A DNA stretch of 64,000 nt, taken from Nocardioides sp. Root240 (GTDB lineage Bacteria; Actinomycetota; Actinomycetes; Propionibacteriales; Nocardioidaceae). The stretch is from the NCBI RefSeq assembly GCF_001428825.1, contig NZ_LMIT01000001.1, positions 179,889 to 243,888 on the forward strand. Reading direction: 5' to 3'. Made by a program: the position numbers and the translations under genes. Shown here in pieces: positions 14,643 to 23,782 of the stretch (its first letter is position 1; each line of letters opens with the position of its first letter). The notes under the pieces were generated by a model. That model ran no database searches and was not told where the DNA came from. It was given only the letters and a program-made list of their open reading frames with translations.

Positions 14643-17348
14643 TCAGTGCGCTGCTTCGTGCCAGCTGCGGCCCGTGCCGACCGACACGTCGAGCGGGACC
14701 GTGAGGTCGGCCGCGCCGGCCATCTGCTCGCGGACCAGGGCGTCGAGCGCCTCGGTCTCGCCCTCGGCGACCTCGAACACGAGCTCGTCGTGGACCTGGA
14801 GCAGCATCCGCGAGGCCAGGCCGGCCTCGTCGAGCGCGGCCCTGGTGCGCAGCATGGCGACCTTGATCAGGTCGGCCGCCGAGCCCTGGATGGGCGCGTT
14901 GAGGGCCATCCGCTCGGCCGCCTCGCGTCGCATCCGGTTGTCGCTGGTGAGGTCGGGCAGGTAGCGGCGCCGGCCCATGATCGTCTCGGTGAAGCCGGTA
15001 CGACGAGCCTCGTCGACGACGCCGGTGAGGTAGTCGCGGATGCCGCCGAAGGTCTCGAAGTACTCCGTCATCAGGCCGGCGGCCTCGCCGGGCTCGATGC
15101 CGAGCTGCTGGGAGAGCCCGAAGGCGGACAGGCCGTAGGCGAGGCCGTAGTTCATCGCCTTGATCTTGGCGCGCATCTCCGGCGTCACGGCGTCGGAGGC
15201 GACGTCGAAGACCCGCGAGGCGGTCTCGGCGTGGAAGTCGCGTCCTGAGCGGAAGGCCTCGATCAGCAGGGCGTCCTCGGAGAGGTGCGCCATGATCCGC
15301 ATCTCGATCTGGCTGTAGTCGGCCGTCATCAGCGAGGCGTAGCCGGGGCCGACCACGAAGCTCTCGCGGATCCGGCGCCCCTCCTCGGTGCGGACCGGGA
15401 TGTTCTGCAGGTTCGGGTCCGTGCTCGAGAGCCGGCCGGTCGCCGCGATGGTCTGGTGGAAGGTGGTGTGGATCCGGCCGTCGGGCTGGACCGTCTTGAG
15501 CAGGCCCTCGATGGTCTGGCGCAGGCGGATGACCTCGCGGTGGCGCAGCAGGTGCAGCAGGAACGGGTGCTCGGTCTGCTTGAACAGTCCCTGCAGCGCG
15601 TCGGCGTCGGTCGTGTAGCCGGTCTTGGTGCGCTTGGTCTTCGGCATCCCCAGCTCGTCGAAGAGCACGACCTGCAGCTGCTTGGGCGAGCCGAGGTTGA
15701 TCTCCTTGCCGATGACGGCGTAGGCCTCCTCGGCCTCCTTGCGCACCTCCTCGCCGAAGTGCGTCTCGAGGCCCTCGAGGTGCTCGGTGTCGACCGCGAT
15801 GCCGGTCTGCTCCATGCCCGCGAGGATGCCGACGAGCGGCATCTCGACGTCGGTGAGCAGCGATCGCCCGCCCGCCCGCTCGACCTCGTCAGCCAGCTCG
15901 GCCGAGAGGTCCAGCGCCGCGCGGGCCTGGACCATCGCGCTGCGGGCGATGCCGGCGGTGGCCTCGTCCTCGTCGAAGAGCATGCCCTGGTCGTCGTCCT
16001 CGGCCTGGCTGAGCTCGCGGTGGAGGTAGCGCAGCGTGAGGTCGGCGAGGTCGTAGGAGCGCTGGTCGGGCGCGACGAGGTAGGCCGCCAGCGCGGAGTC
16101 CTCGGCCACGCCGGCCAGCTGCCAGCCGTGCGCGGCGAGGGCGAGCAGCGGGCCCTTGGCGTTGTGGAGCACCTTCGGCCGGCTCGTGTCGGCGAGCCAG
16201 TCGGCCAGCGCCGCGTCGTCGGCCTGGGTCATGGCATCCACGTCGACGTACGCCGCCCGGCCGTCGGCGAGCGCGAGAGCCAACCCGCTCACCCGTCCGG
16301 TGCCGCTGCCCCAGGTGCCGCGGACGCTGACGCCGACGGTCTCGCTGCCGATCCCGGCCAGCCATCCGGCGACGGCGTCGGGGGCGAGGCTGGTGCCGTC
16401 GAGCTCGACGCCGGCCTCGACCGCGAGGTCCTCGCCGGGCGCGACCACGTCCATGATCCGGGTGCGCAGCTCGCCGCGGATCTCCAGCTCGTCGAGGAGC
16501 TCCAGGGCGGCCGCCCGGTCCCAGTCGCTGCGCGCGAAGTCGTCGATCGTGACGCCGAGTGGCAGGTCGCGGACCAGCGCGTTGAGCCGCCGGTTGCGGA
16601 TCACGTCGCCGAGGTGCTCGCGGAGCGACTCACCCTTCTTGCCCGTGATCTTGTCCGCGTGGGTGATGACGTTGTCGAGGCCGTCGTAGGTGTTGATCCA
16701 CTTCGCGGCGAACCCGGCGCCGACCCCGGGGACACCCGGCAGGTTGTCGGACTGCTCCCCCACGATGGCGGCCAGCTCGGGGTAGCGGTGCGGGGGTACG
16801 CCGTACTTCTCCTCCACCGCGGCCGGCGTCAGGCGGGCCAGGTCGGACACGCCCCGCATGGGGTAGAGCACCGTCGAGCGTTCGGTGACCAGCTGGAAGG
16901 AGTCCCGGTCGCCGGTGAGGATCAGCACCTCGAGCCCGCTCTCCTCGTCCGCCAGCGCCTGGGTGACCACGGTCGCGATGATGTCGTCGGCCTCGTAGCC
17001 CGGCGCCTTGAGGAACGGGATGGAGAAGCTGGTCAGCATCCGCTCGATCAAGGGCAGCTGGCTGCTGAACTCCCCCGGCGTCTTGTTGCGCTTGGCCTTG
17101 TACTCGGCGTACTCCTCCGTGCGGAAGGTCTGCCGCGACACGTCGAAGGCGACCGCCACGTGGGTCGGCTGCTCGTCACGCAGCACGTTGACGAGCATCG
17201 AGGTGAACCCGTAGACGGCGTTGGTGTTCTGGCCGGTCGCGGTCGAGAAGTTCTCGACCGGGAGGGCGAAGAAGGCGCGGTAGGCCAGCGAGTGGCCGTC
17301 GAGGAGGAGCAGACGCGGTCGAGTGGTCTCCGACACTGGCTGGGGCAC
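14643..17348 (-). CDS. polA: DNA polymerase I
   Basis: The 901-residue enzyme has a 5'-3' exonuclease domain (about residues 10-310; LLLLDGHSLAYRAFF start), a degenerate proofreading domain (about 320-500) and the polymerase domain. Motif A (DYSQIEMRI, near residue 675), motif B (KIKAMNYGLAYG) and motif C (LQVHDELVFEV, near residue 853) are all intact. Motif B has Tyr where E. coli has Phe762, as in mycobacterial Pol I. It fills gaps in replication and repair. The GTG start at 17348 has TAGAGT 6 nt upstream, so the transcript is probably leaderless, divergent from the thioesterase gene. Confidence 0.97.
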   Translation of the reverse strand: MPQPVSETTRPRLLLLDGHSLAYRAFFALPVENFSTATGQNTNAVYGFTSMLVNVLRDEQPTHVAVAFDVSRQTFRTEEYAEYKAKRNKTPGEFSSQLPLIERMLTSFSIPFLKAPGYEADDIIATVVTQALADEESGLEVLILTGDRDSFQLVTERSTVLYPMRGVSDLARLTPAAVEEKYGVPPHRYPELAAIVGEQSDNLPGVPGVGAGFAAKWINTYDGLDNVITHADKITGKKGESLREHLGDVIRNRRLNALVRDLPLGVTIDDFARSDWDRAAALELLDELEIRGELRTRIMDVVAPGEDLAVEAGVELDGTSLAPDAVAGWLAGIGSETVGVSVRGTWGSGTGRVSGLALALADGRAAYVDVDAMTQADDAALADWLADTSRPKVLHNAKGPLLALAAHGWQLAGVAEDSALAAYLVAPDQRSYDLADLTLRYLHRELSQAEDDDQGMLFDEDEATAGIARSAMVQARAALDLSAELADEVERAGGRSLLTDVEMPLVGILAGMEQTGIAVDTEHLEGLETHFGEEVRKEAEEAYAVIGKEINLGSPKQLQVVLFDELGMPKTKRTKTGYTTDADALQGLFKQTEHPFLLHLLRHREVIRLRQTIEGLLKTVQPDGRIHTTFHQTIAATGRLSSTDPNLQNIPVRTEEGRRIRESFVVGPGYASLMTADYSQIEMRIMAHLSEDALLIEAFRSGRDFHAETASRVFDVASDAVTPEMRAKIKAMNYGLAYGLSAFGLSQQLGIEPGEAAGLMTEYFETFGGIRDYLTGVVDEARRTGFTETIMGRRRYLPDLTSDNRMRREAAERMALNAPIQGSAADLIKVAMLRTRAALDEAGLASRMLLQVHDELVFEVAEGETEALDALVREQMAGAADLTVPLDVSVGTGRSWHEAAH

Positions 17349-17354
17349 CCGGCG

Positions 17355-17360
17355 ACTCTA
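17355..17360 (-). promoter_or_regulatory. Candidate leaderless -10 box (polA)
   Basis: TAGAGT on the minus strand ends 6 nt before the polA GTG, with no ribosome-binding site between. Confidence 0.5.
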
Positions 17361-17410
17361 CCGATCCCGACCGACAGCCGACCGACCGCCGGGTGGTGCG
17401 ACCGCGTCGC

Positions 17411-17416
17411 TATCGT
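17411..17416 (+). promoter_or_regulatory. Candidate leaderless -10 box (thioesterase)
   Basis: TATCGT ends 6 nt before the ATG at 17423. It lies only 50 bp from the opposing polA -10 box, so the two promoters sit back to back. Confidence 0.5.
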
Positions 17417-17422
17417 CGCCCC

Positions 17423-17848
17423 ATGACGAGCAACGAGGAGATCGCCGACTTCCTGCGCGCCAACATGGGCGCCCTCAACGAGCGGATGGGCGTCGAGCTG
17501 GTCGAGATCAGCCCCGAGCGGGTCGTCGCGACGATGCCCGTCGAGGGCAACACCCAGCCCTACGGGCTGCTCCACGGCGGCGCCTCGGTCGTGCTCGCCG
17601 AGACCCTCGGCTCGGTCGCCGCGGCGCTCAACGCCGGCCCGGGCCGGTTCGCCGTCGGCACCGACATCAACGCCACCCACCACCGCTCCGCGACCAAGGG
17701 CCTGGTCACCGGCGTGGCGACCCCGCTCCACCTGGGCCGGACGATGGCGAGCTTCGAGATCGCGATCACCGACGAGGACGGGCGCCGTGTGTGCACCTCG
17801 CGGATCACCTGCGCGCTGATCGAGCGCGACCCCACCCCGAAGGGCTGA
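17423..17848 (+). CDS. Hotdog-fold thioesterase, PaaI family
   Basis: This 141-residue protein has the single-hotdog pattern of PaaI/MenI-type acyl-CoA thioesterases: LLHGGASVVLAETLGS (about residues 50-65) with the conserved HGG and the acidic catalytic residue (Glu) in the following helix, then a central strand region containing HHRSATKG. It should hydrolyse an acyl- or aroyl-CoA in the cytoplasm. The ATG at 17423 is favoured over an upstream in-frame start at 17393 because it fits the leaderless TATCGT box. It converges with the GNAT gene after a 17-bp gap. Confidence 0.85.
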   Translation: MTSNEEIADFLRANMGALNERMGVELVEISPERVVATMPVEGNTQPYGLLHGGASVVLAETLGSVAAALNAGPGRFAVGTDINATHHRSATKGLVTGVATPLHLGRTMASFEIAITDEDGRRVCTSRITCALIERDPTPKG

Positions 17849-17865
17849 CCTGCCGAGCCTGCTGG

Positions 17866-18444
17866 TCAGTCGGCGGCGGCGAGCCGCTCGGCCCGGGCCC
17901 GGCGCAGCGAGCGCCGGGCGGCGAGCACCTTGGTGCGACCGCTGTCGGCACCGACGGCCGAGCGCTGGGGCGAGATCCGGCTGCGCAGCAGCGTGGTGGG
18001 CGCGATCCGGTACATCACGACCGGCGCCAGGCCGAGCCGCGCCATGAACCGGTTGGCGTCACGCGAGGAGTGCGGGACGGCGGTCACGACGTGGAGGATG
18101 CCGTTCTCCTCCGCGAACGCCGTCGCGGCCTCCATCAGCGTGTGGCCGACGCCGTGGCGCCGGTAGTGGTCGAAGACCCGCGGGTGGATCGACTGCACGC
18201 ACGGCTCGAGGTTGAGCGGCGAGAGGGTCGTGATCCGGAGGTAGACGGCACCGGCCAGGTTGCCGTCGTACTCGACGACGACGACGCGCTGCTCCGGGGA
18301 CGCGGCGGCCGTCTTGATCACGAGCTCGAGGTCGGCGGCCTGCTCCGACCGGTCGGCCCGTCGTACGGCGTCGCTCCACAGCTCGGTGAGGGCGACGGCG
18401 TCCTCGCGTGTGGCCACGCGCGTCGTCAGCGAGTACCGACTCAT
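17866..18444 (-). CDS. GNAT-family N-acetyltransferase
   Basis: The 192-residue protein has GNAT features: an N-terminal strand and helix (TTRVATREDAVALTELW), a central strand (VVVVEYDGNLAGAVYLRI) and the acetyl-CoA-binding turn RRHGVGHTLMEAA (about residues 96-108). A basic C-terminal tail rich in Arg follows the domain. The substrate is unknown. I chose the ATG at 18444, preceded by AGGGA, rather than the longer ORF. It is divergent from the amino acid transporter gene and alone on its strand. Confidence 0.8.
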   Translation of the reverse strand: MSRYSLTTRVATREDAVALTELWSDAVRRADRSEQAADLELVIKTAAASPEQRVVVVEYDGNLAGAVYLRITTLSPLNLEPCVQSIHPRVFDHYRRHGVGHTLMEAATAFAEENGILHVVTAVPHSSRDANRFMARLGLAPVVMYRIAPTTLLRSRISPQRSAVGADSGRTKVLAARRSLRRARAERLAAAD

Positions 18445-18632
18445 CGGGTCCCTGCCTTCCTCACCCAAGACGTCACAACCCCGAGAACCGGGCCGCAGTC
18501 CCTCGGCCCGCCGGCCAAGACTACGCGGCGGGCAGCACCCACGGAAAGTGGTGATCCCTCATTCGGTGTTACATCTCGGATACGAGACTGTTTCCCGCAG
18601 GGGCGTCATTTCGCAGTGACTTTCACAACATC

Positions 18633-18638
18633 TAGAGT
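18633..18638 (+). promoter_or_regulatory. Candidate leaderless -10 box (amino acid ABC operon)
   Basis: TAGAGT ends 7 nt before the ATG at 18646 and the intervening CCCCCGC has no Shine-Dalgarno sequence. The 200-bp region upstream of it, shared with the divergent GNAT gene, shows no other clear element. Confidence 0.5.
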
Positions 18639-18645
18639 CCCCCGC

Positions 18646-19434
18646 ATGAACAAGTTGCGCCTTCCAGTCCTGGCCGTCGTCGCCGTCGCCTCCCTCTCGC
18701 TCAGCGCGTGCGGATCGGACGACGGCGGCACCACGAAGAGCGGCGCCAACCTCGTCAAGGACGGCACCCTCTCGGTCTGCTCGGACATCCCCTATGCCCC
18801 GTTCGAGGACATCGACGAGTCCACCCCGACGGGCTACAAGGGCTTCGACATCGACATCGTGAGCGAGATCGCCGAGCGGCTGGACCTGAAGATCGCGATC
18901 CAGGACTCGGCCTTCGACCCGCTGCAGAACGGCCAGGCCCTGAACTCCGGCCAGTGCGACCTCGCCGCCTCCGCCATGACCATCACCGACGACCGCAAGA
19001 AGGCCCTCGCCTTCTCCGACGGCTACTACGACTCCAAGCAGTCCCTGCTGGTGCCTGCCGACAGCGACATCGCCGGGATCGGCGACCTCGACGGCGTCAA
19101 GGTCGGCGTGCAGAAGGCCACCACCGGCGAGACCTACACGACCCAGAACGCCAAGGGCGCCGAGGTCGTCGTGCTCCCGGGCGACCCGGAGATGTTCCAG
19201 GCGCTGAAGGCCGGTCAGGTCGACGCCCTCCTCCAGGACCTGCCGGTCAACCTGGTCCACACCACCGACGGCGCCTACAAGATCGTCGAGACCTACGACA
19301 CCGACGAGCAGTACGGCCTGGCGATGGCCAAGACCAACACCGCACTCGTCGACGACGTCAACGAGGCGCTCGCCGACATGCGCGAGGACGGCACCTACGA
19401 CGAGATCTACAACAAGTACTTCGAGGTCAAGTGA
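18646..19434 (+). CDS. Amino acid ABC transporter substrate-binding lipoprotein
   Basis: This 262-residue protein has a lipoprotein signal peptide with lipobox LSAC (residues 19-22; Cys22 would be lipidated), then a family 3 solute-binding domain. Typical segments are CSDIPYAPFEDID, KGFDIDIVSEIAERL and GVQKATTGETYTTQNA. It captures a polar or charged amino acid outside the membrane and delivers it to the permease encoded next. The lipidation would depend on Lgt, which is also encoded in this window. Its stop overlaps the permease start by 4 bp (GTGA). The exact ligand cannot be told. Confidence 0.92.
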   Translation: MNKLRLPVLAVVAVASLSLSACGSDDGGTTKSGANLVKDGTLSVCSDIPYAPFEDIDESTPTGYKGFDIDIVSEIAERLDLKIAIQDSAFDPLQNGQALNSGQCDLAASAMTITDDRKKALAFSDGYYDSKQSLLVPADSDIAGIGDLDGVKVGVQKATTGETYTTQNAKGAEVVVLPGDPEMFQALKAGQVDALLQDLPVNLVHTTDGAYKIVETYDTDEQYGLAMAKTNTALVDDVNEALADMREDGTYDEIYNKYFEVK

Positions 19435-20237
19435 GGCGCAGCACCCGGCGGCGGCTCCAGATCTGGGCGCTGAACCTCGGCGTCGTCGTCGTGGCCGCCG
19501 TCCTGGTGCTGCTCGCCGACTGGGGCCGGATCCACGAGAACTTCTGGAGCGACGACGGTGTCGCGCTCTCGGGGGGCAACTGGGGCGACCTGATCACCAT
19601 CGGCGCCGTCAACACCATCAAGTACACAGCGATCGCGTTCGCCGGTGGACTGGCGCTCGGCCTCGCCCTGGCGCTCCTGCGGCTCTCGCCGGTGGCCACG
19701 CTGCGCTGGCTGGCCACGGTGTACATCGAGTTCTTCCGCGGCCTGCCGGCCCTGATCGTCATCGTGTTCATGGGCTTCGGCCTGCCGATCGCGTTCCAGT
19801 GGCGCCCGCCGGGCGGCCTGGTCGGCGCGGGCCTGATCGCGCTCATCATGGTCGCGGGCGCCTACATGGCCGAGACCCTGCGTGCCGGCATCCAGGCCGT
19901 CCCGAAGGGCCAGACCGAGGCGGCGCGCTCTCTGGGCATGGGATCGATCGCGACGACCACCCGCGTGGTGCTGCCGCAGGCGTTCCGGATCGTGATCCCG
20001 CCGCTGACCAACGAGTTCGTGCTGCTCATCAAGGACACGGCGCTGCTGTCGGTCATCGGCGCGACCTTCGACCAGCGCGAGCTGACGACGATCGCCCGTG
20101 ACTTCCAGTCGTCGGGCGTCTCCGCCGGCACGGCCACCAGCCTCGTGCAGGCGGCGCTGCTCTACCTGGTCATCACCCTGCCGCTCACCCAGCTGGTGTC
20201 CTGGCTCGAACGTCGACAGAGGAAGGCATCACGATGA
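19431..20237 (+). CDS. Amino acid ABC transporter permease (HisMQ type)
   Basis: The 268-residue membrane protein has five to six hydrophobic segments and the family EAA-loop region ([20 protein letters not shown], about residues 163-182), which docks to the ATPase. The preceding segment [17 protein letters not shown] is typical of polar amino acid permeases. Only one permease gene is present, so the channel is probably a homodimer. The GTG start overlaps the binding-protein stop, and its stop overlaps the ATPase ATG (ATGA), giving a coupled three-gene operon. Confidence 0.92.
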   Translation: MRRSTRRRLQIWALNLGVVVVAAVLVLLADWGRIHENFWSDDGVALSGGNWGDLITIGAVNTIKYTAIAFAGGLALGLALALLRLSPVATLRWLATVYIEFFRGLPALIVIVFMGFGLPIAFQWRPPGGLVGAGLIALIMVAGAYMAETLRAGIQAVPKGQTEAARSLGMGSIATTTRVVLPQAFRIVIPPLTNEFVLLIKDTALLSVIGATFDQRELTTIARDFQSSGVSAGTATSLVQAALLYLVITLPLTQLVSWLERRQRKASR

Positions 20238-20998
20238 CGGCAACCGTGCTCGGCCCGAACGGCGAACCGGCCCCCGCGATCGACGTCCGCGGACTGCACA
20301 AGTCCTACGGCCACCACGAGGTGCTGAAGGGCATCGACTTCTTCGTCGACGCCGGCCAGGTGGTCTGCGTGATCGGGCCGTCCGGCTCGGGCAAGTCCAC
20401 GCTCCTGCGCTGCGTCAACCGGCTCGAGGAGCCGACGTCCGGCAAGGTCCTGGTCGAGGGCATCGACATCTGCGACCCGGACACCGACCTCGACGACGTC
20501 CGTTCGCGCATCGGCATGGTGTTCCAGCAGTTCAACCTGTTCCCGCACCTGTCGGTCCTGAAGAACCTCACCCTCGCCCAGCGCACCGTGCGTGGGCGGA
20601 GCAAGGACGAGGCGGTCGAGGTCGCCCGGCACAACCTGGCCCGCGTCGGCCTCTCCGACAAGGAGGCCGCCTACCCGGCCCACCTGTCGGGCGGTCAGCA
20701 GCAGCGCGTCGCCATCGCGCGCGCCCTGTCGATGAATCCGGACATGATGCTGTTCGACGAGCCCACCAGTGCCCTGGACCCCGAGCTCGTCGGCGACGTG
20801 CTGGCGGTCATGAAGGAGCTCGCCACCGAGGGCATGACCATGATGGTCGTGACCCACGAGATGGGTTTTGCCCGCGAGGTCGGCGACAAGCTCGTGTTCA
20901 TGGACGGCGGCGTGGTCGTCGAGGAAGGCCGCCCCGCGGAGGTCCTCGGCAACCCGCAGCACCAGCGCACCCAGGCCTTCCTCTCGAAGGTCCTCTGA
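20234..20998 (+). CDS. Amino acid ABC transporter ATP-binding protein
   Basis: This is a 254-residue ATPase with Walker [11 protein letters not shown]-loop ([11 protein letters not shown]), signature [15 protein letters not shown], Walker [15 protein letters not shown] and H-loop ([12 protein letters not shown]). The FPHLSVLKN and [12 protein letters not shown] pattern is that of the GlnQ/HisP group. It powers import through the permease encoded upstream. A strong terminator follows 12 bp after the stop. Confidence 0.94.
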   Translation: MTATVLGPNGEPAPAIDVRGLHKSYGHHEVLKGIDFFVDAGQVVCVIGPSGSGKSTLLRCVNRLEEPTSGKVLVEGIDICDPDTDLDDVRSRIGMVFQQFNLFPHLSVLKNLTLAQRTVRGRSKDEAVEVARHNLARVGLSDKEAAYPAHLSGGQQQRVAIARALSMNPDMMLFDEPTSALDPELVGDVLAVMKELATEGMTMMVVTHEMGFAREVGDKLVFMDGGVVVEEGRPAEVLGNPQHQRTQAFLSKVL

Positions 20999-21010
20999 CG
21001 CCACCGCACC

Positions 21011-21049
21011 ACGACGAAGGGCCCGGGCATCGCCCGGGCCCTTCGTCGT
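21011..21049. terminator. Bidirectional hairpin terminator
   Basis: A perfect 18-bp stem (ACGACGAAGGGCCCGGGC and its complement) encloses the 3-nt loop ATC. It lies between the convergent amino acid ABC and liv operons. There is no long T-run, as is common in high-GC actinobacteria. Confidence 0.85.
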
Positions 21050-21062
21050 GTCCTGCCTGCGA

Positions 21063-21788
21063 TCAGATGTCGCCGCCGAGGTAGGCGGCCTTCACCGCCG
21101 GGTCGACCGCGAGGTCCTGGCCGGTGCCCGAGCGCACGATCTCGCCCGTCTCCAGGATGTGTGCGTCGTGCGAGCGCTTGAGCGCCTGGGCGGCGTTCTG
21201 CTCGACGAGGAGCACGGTCGTGCCCTGCTGGTTGATCTCGGTGATGATCGTGAAGATCTGCTGGATCAGCTTGGGCGCCAGTCCCATCGAGGGCTCGTCG
21301 AGCAGCAGCAGGCGGGGGTTGGACATCAGCGCGCGGCCGATGGCGAGCATCTGCTGCTCACCACCGGACATGCTGCCCGCCGCCTGCTTCTCGCGCTCCT
21401 TGAGCCGCGGGAACAGGGTGAACACACGGTCCATGTCCTCGCGGTAGGCCGCGGTCTTGCGGTCCTTGCGCAGGAACGCACCCATGTCGAGGTTCTCCAG
21501 CACCGTCATGCCGGGGAAGCAGCCACGGCCCTCGGGCGACTGGCTGATCCCCCGCTTGACCCGCTCGTACGGCGGCAGGTGGGTGATGTCCTCGCCCTCG
21601 AACCGGACGGCGCCGCCGCGGACCTTGCGCAGGCCCGAGATGGTCTTCAGCGTCGTCGTCTTGCCCGCGCCGTTGGCACCGACGAGCGAGGTGACCGTGC
21701 CCTCCGGAACCGAGAACGAGATGCCGCGGATGGCCTCGATGTGGCCGTAGTTGACCTGGAGGCCGTCGACCTCAAGAAGCATCTTCAT
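21063..21788 (-). CDS. livF: Branched-chain amino acid ABC transporter ATP-binding protein LivF
   Basis: The 241-residue ATPase shows Walker A GANGAGKTTT, signature MSGGEQQMLAIGRAL, Walker B LLLLDEPSMGLAP and the short H-loop region of LivF proteins (VLLVEQNAAQALKRSH). With LivG it forms the ATPase pair of a branched-chain amino acid importer. Its ATG at 21788 overlaps the end of livG by 17 bp. It is the last gene of the operon, and the shared terminator lies just beyond it. Confidence 0.92.
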   Translation of the reverse strand: MKMLLEVDGLQVNYGHIEAIRGISFSVPEGTVTSLVGANGAGKTTTLKTISGLRKVRGGAVRFEGEDITHLPPYERVKRGISQSPEGRGCFPGMTVLENLDMGAFLRKDRKTAAYREDMDRVFTLFPRLKEREKQAAGSMSGGEQQMLAIGRALMSNPRLLLLDEPSMGLAPKLIQQIFTIITEINQQGTTVLLVEQNAAQALKRSHDAHILETGEIVRSGTGQDLAVDPAVKAAYLGGDI

Positions 21789-22578
21789 CCACTCCCAGGT
21801 AGGCGGCGATGACCGCCGGGTTGTCGCGGATCTCGGCAGGCGCGCCCTCGGCGATCTTCTGCCCGAACTCCAGCACCACGATCCGGTCGGTGACGCCCAT
21901 GACCAGCCGCATGTCGTGCTCGATGAGGAGCACCGTGTAGCCCGCGTCGCGGACCTTGCGGATCAGCTCCATGAGCTTGACCTTCTCGGCCGGGTTGAAG
22001 CCGGCCGCCGGCTCGTCGAGGCAGAGCAGCTTCGGGTTGGTGCCCATCGCGCGGGCGATCTCGAGGCGGCGCTGGTCGCCGTAGGACAGGTTCGAGGCGA
22101 GCTCGTCGTGGCGGGCCTTGATGCCGACCATGTCGAGCAGCTCCTTCGCCCTGGCCAGCGAGGCGGCCTCGGTACGACGGTGCCGCGGGGTGCGCAGCAG
22201 CGCGTCCCAGAAGCCGACCTTGCTGTGCGCGTCGGTGCCGACCATGACGTTCTCGAGCACCGTCATCGACTTGAACAGCCGGATGTTCTGGAACGTCCGG
22301 GCCAGGCCGAGCTGGGTGATCTTGTGCTTCTTCAGCTTCGTCAGCGACGTGCCGTCGAAGCGCGCCTCCCCCGAGGTGGGCCGGTAGACGCCGGTCATGA
22401 CGTTGAAGCAGGTCGTCTTGCCGGCACCGTTGGGCCCGATCAGGCCGAGGATCTCGCCCTCGTTGATGGTGAAGCTGACGTCGTCGAGCGCGGTGAGGCC
22501 ACCGAACCTCAAGGTGACGTGGTCGACCTCGAGCAGGGCCTTGGCCGAGCTCGCGTCGTACGGGGAGTACTCAGACAT
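21772..22578 (-). CDS. livG: Branched-chain amino acid ABC transporter ATP-binding protein LivG
   Basis: This 268-residue ATPase has Walker A GPNGAGKTTCFNVMTG, signature LSYGDQRRLEIARAM, Walker B LLCLDEPAAGFNPAE and the LivG-specific H-loop VLLIEHDMRLVMGVTD. I chose the ATG at 22578 (MSEYSPYD), which overlaps the livM stop by 8 bp, rather than the longer upstream ORF, whose extra N-terminus is antisense-type low-complexity sequence. Partner of LivF. Confidence 0.92.
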   Translation of the reverse strand: MSEYSPYDASSAKALLEVDHVTLRFGGLTALDDVSFTINEGEILGLIGPNGAGKTTCFNVMTGVYRPTSGEARFDGTSLTKLKKHKITQLGLARTFQNIRLFKSMTVLENVMVGTDAHSKVGFWDALLRTPRHRRTEAASLARAKELLDMVGIKARHDELASNLSYGDQRRLEIARAMGTNPKLLCLDEPAAGFNPAEKVKLMELIRKVRDAGYTVLLIEHDMRLVMGVTDRIVVLEFGQKIAEGAPAEIRDNPAVIAAYLGVDEDAS

Positions 22579-23782
22579 TGCGGGGCTCCTCCTCCAGCTG
22601 CTCGTCCAGCTCGCCTTCCTCCAGTGCCTCGATCTCGGCCGCAGCCGCCTTGGCACGACGGGTCCGCCGCGGTGGCAGCAGGCCCTCCGGGCGCCAGACC
22701 GCGAGGACGGTCAGCGCCAGGCCGAAGAAGAGCAGACGGAAGTCGGCGAACTCACGGAAGCGCTCGGGCAGGTAGGCGACGAGCGCACCACCGGCGATCG
22801 CTCCCCACCGGTTGCCCGACCCGCCGACGATGACCGCCGCGACGAAGAGCATCGACAGCAGCAGCGGGAAGCTGTCGGGACTGATGTAGCCACCCTGACC
22901 ACTGGCGTAGAACGAGCCCGAGAGGCCGCCGATCGCGGCACCCAGCGCGAACGCCATCAGCTTGAACTTGAAGGTCGGCACGCCCATCAGCTCAGCGGCG
23001 TCCTCGTCCTCGCGCGTCGCCTCCCAGGCGCGCCCGACCCGGCTGTTCTTGACCAGCCGGTCGCCCAGCAGGACCAGCACCAGCGCGGTCAGGATCAACC
23101 AGTAGTACGGGATCGCGTTGGTCGCGCCGAACACCAGGAAGTGGACCGAGTGCTCCTTGTCGAGGTGCGGGACCAGCCCGTCCCACTCGAGGCGCGGGAT
23201 CTCGAACAGGCCGCCCGGCTTGAACGGCGGCTCGGCCGCGGGGCCGATCGTGTTCGGGTGCGGGATGTCCTTGATGCCCGCCGAGGCACCGAGCCACTCG
23301 ATGTTCTTGACGCAGATCCGGATGATCTCTCCGAAACCGAGCGTCACGATCGCGAGGTAGTCGCCACGGACCCGCAGCGTCGGTGCACCGAGGATGACGC
23401 CGGTGACCATGGTGACCGCGATCGCCACCGGCAGGGCCAGGAAGAACGGCCAGGAGCCGTGCTGCGAGGTCAGCACACCGGTGGTGTAGGCGCCGGTGGC
23501 GTAGAAGCCGACGTACCCGAGGTCGAGCAGGCCGGCGTAGCCGATGACGATGTTGAGGCCCAGGGCCACCAGCGCGAACGCGGCGACCTGGAACATCACG
23601 CCGCCGAAGTCGATCTCGTTGGTCGTGATCAGCGGCGGGCGCAGCAGCGGCAGGCCGTAGAAGAAGAGCGCGACCAGGACGAGGATGAGGGCCTTCACCG
23701 CCGGGTGCTGACGCTTGTAGCCGTCCGACACCGCGTCCATGGCCTGGCCGAGAGGACTGAAGTAGCTGCCGACCCTGCTCAT
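22571..23782 (-). CDS. livM: Branched-chain amino acid ABC transporter permease LivM
   Basis: The 403-residue permease has about nine hydrophobic segments and the LivM block GYAGLLDLGYVGFYATGAYT (near residues 104-123). The conserved EAA-like loop reads GRAWEATREDEDAAELMGV. An acidic Glu-rich tail (EIEALEEGELDEQLEEE) extends the C-terminus. It pairs with LivH in the membrane. The ATG overlaps the livH stop (ATGA). Confidence 0.92.
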   Translation of the reverse strand: MSRVGSYFSPLGQAMDAVSDGYKRQHPAVKALILVLVALFFYGLPLLRPPLITTNEIDFGGVMFQVAAFALVALGLNIVIGYAGLLDLGYVGFYATGAYTTGVLTSQHGSWPFFLALPVAIAVTMVTGVILGAPTLRVRGDYLAIVTLGFGEIIRICVKNIEWLGASAGIKDIPHPNTIGPAAEPPFKPGGLFEIPRLEWDGLVPHLDKEHSVHFLVFGATNAIPYYWLILTALVLVLLGDRLVKNSRVGRAWEATREDEDAAELMGVPTFKFKLMAFALGAAIGGLSGSFYASGQGGYISPDSFPLLLSMLFVAAVIVGGSGNRWGAIAGGALVAYLPERFREFADFRLLFFGLALTVLAVWRPEGLLPPRRTRRAKAAAAEIEALEEGELDEQLEEEPRNV

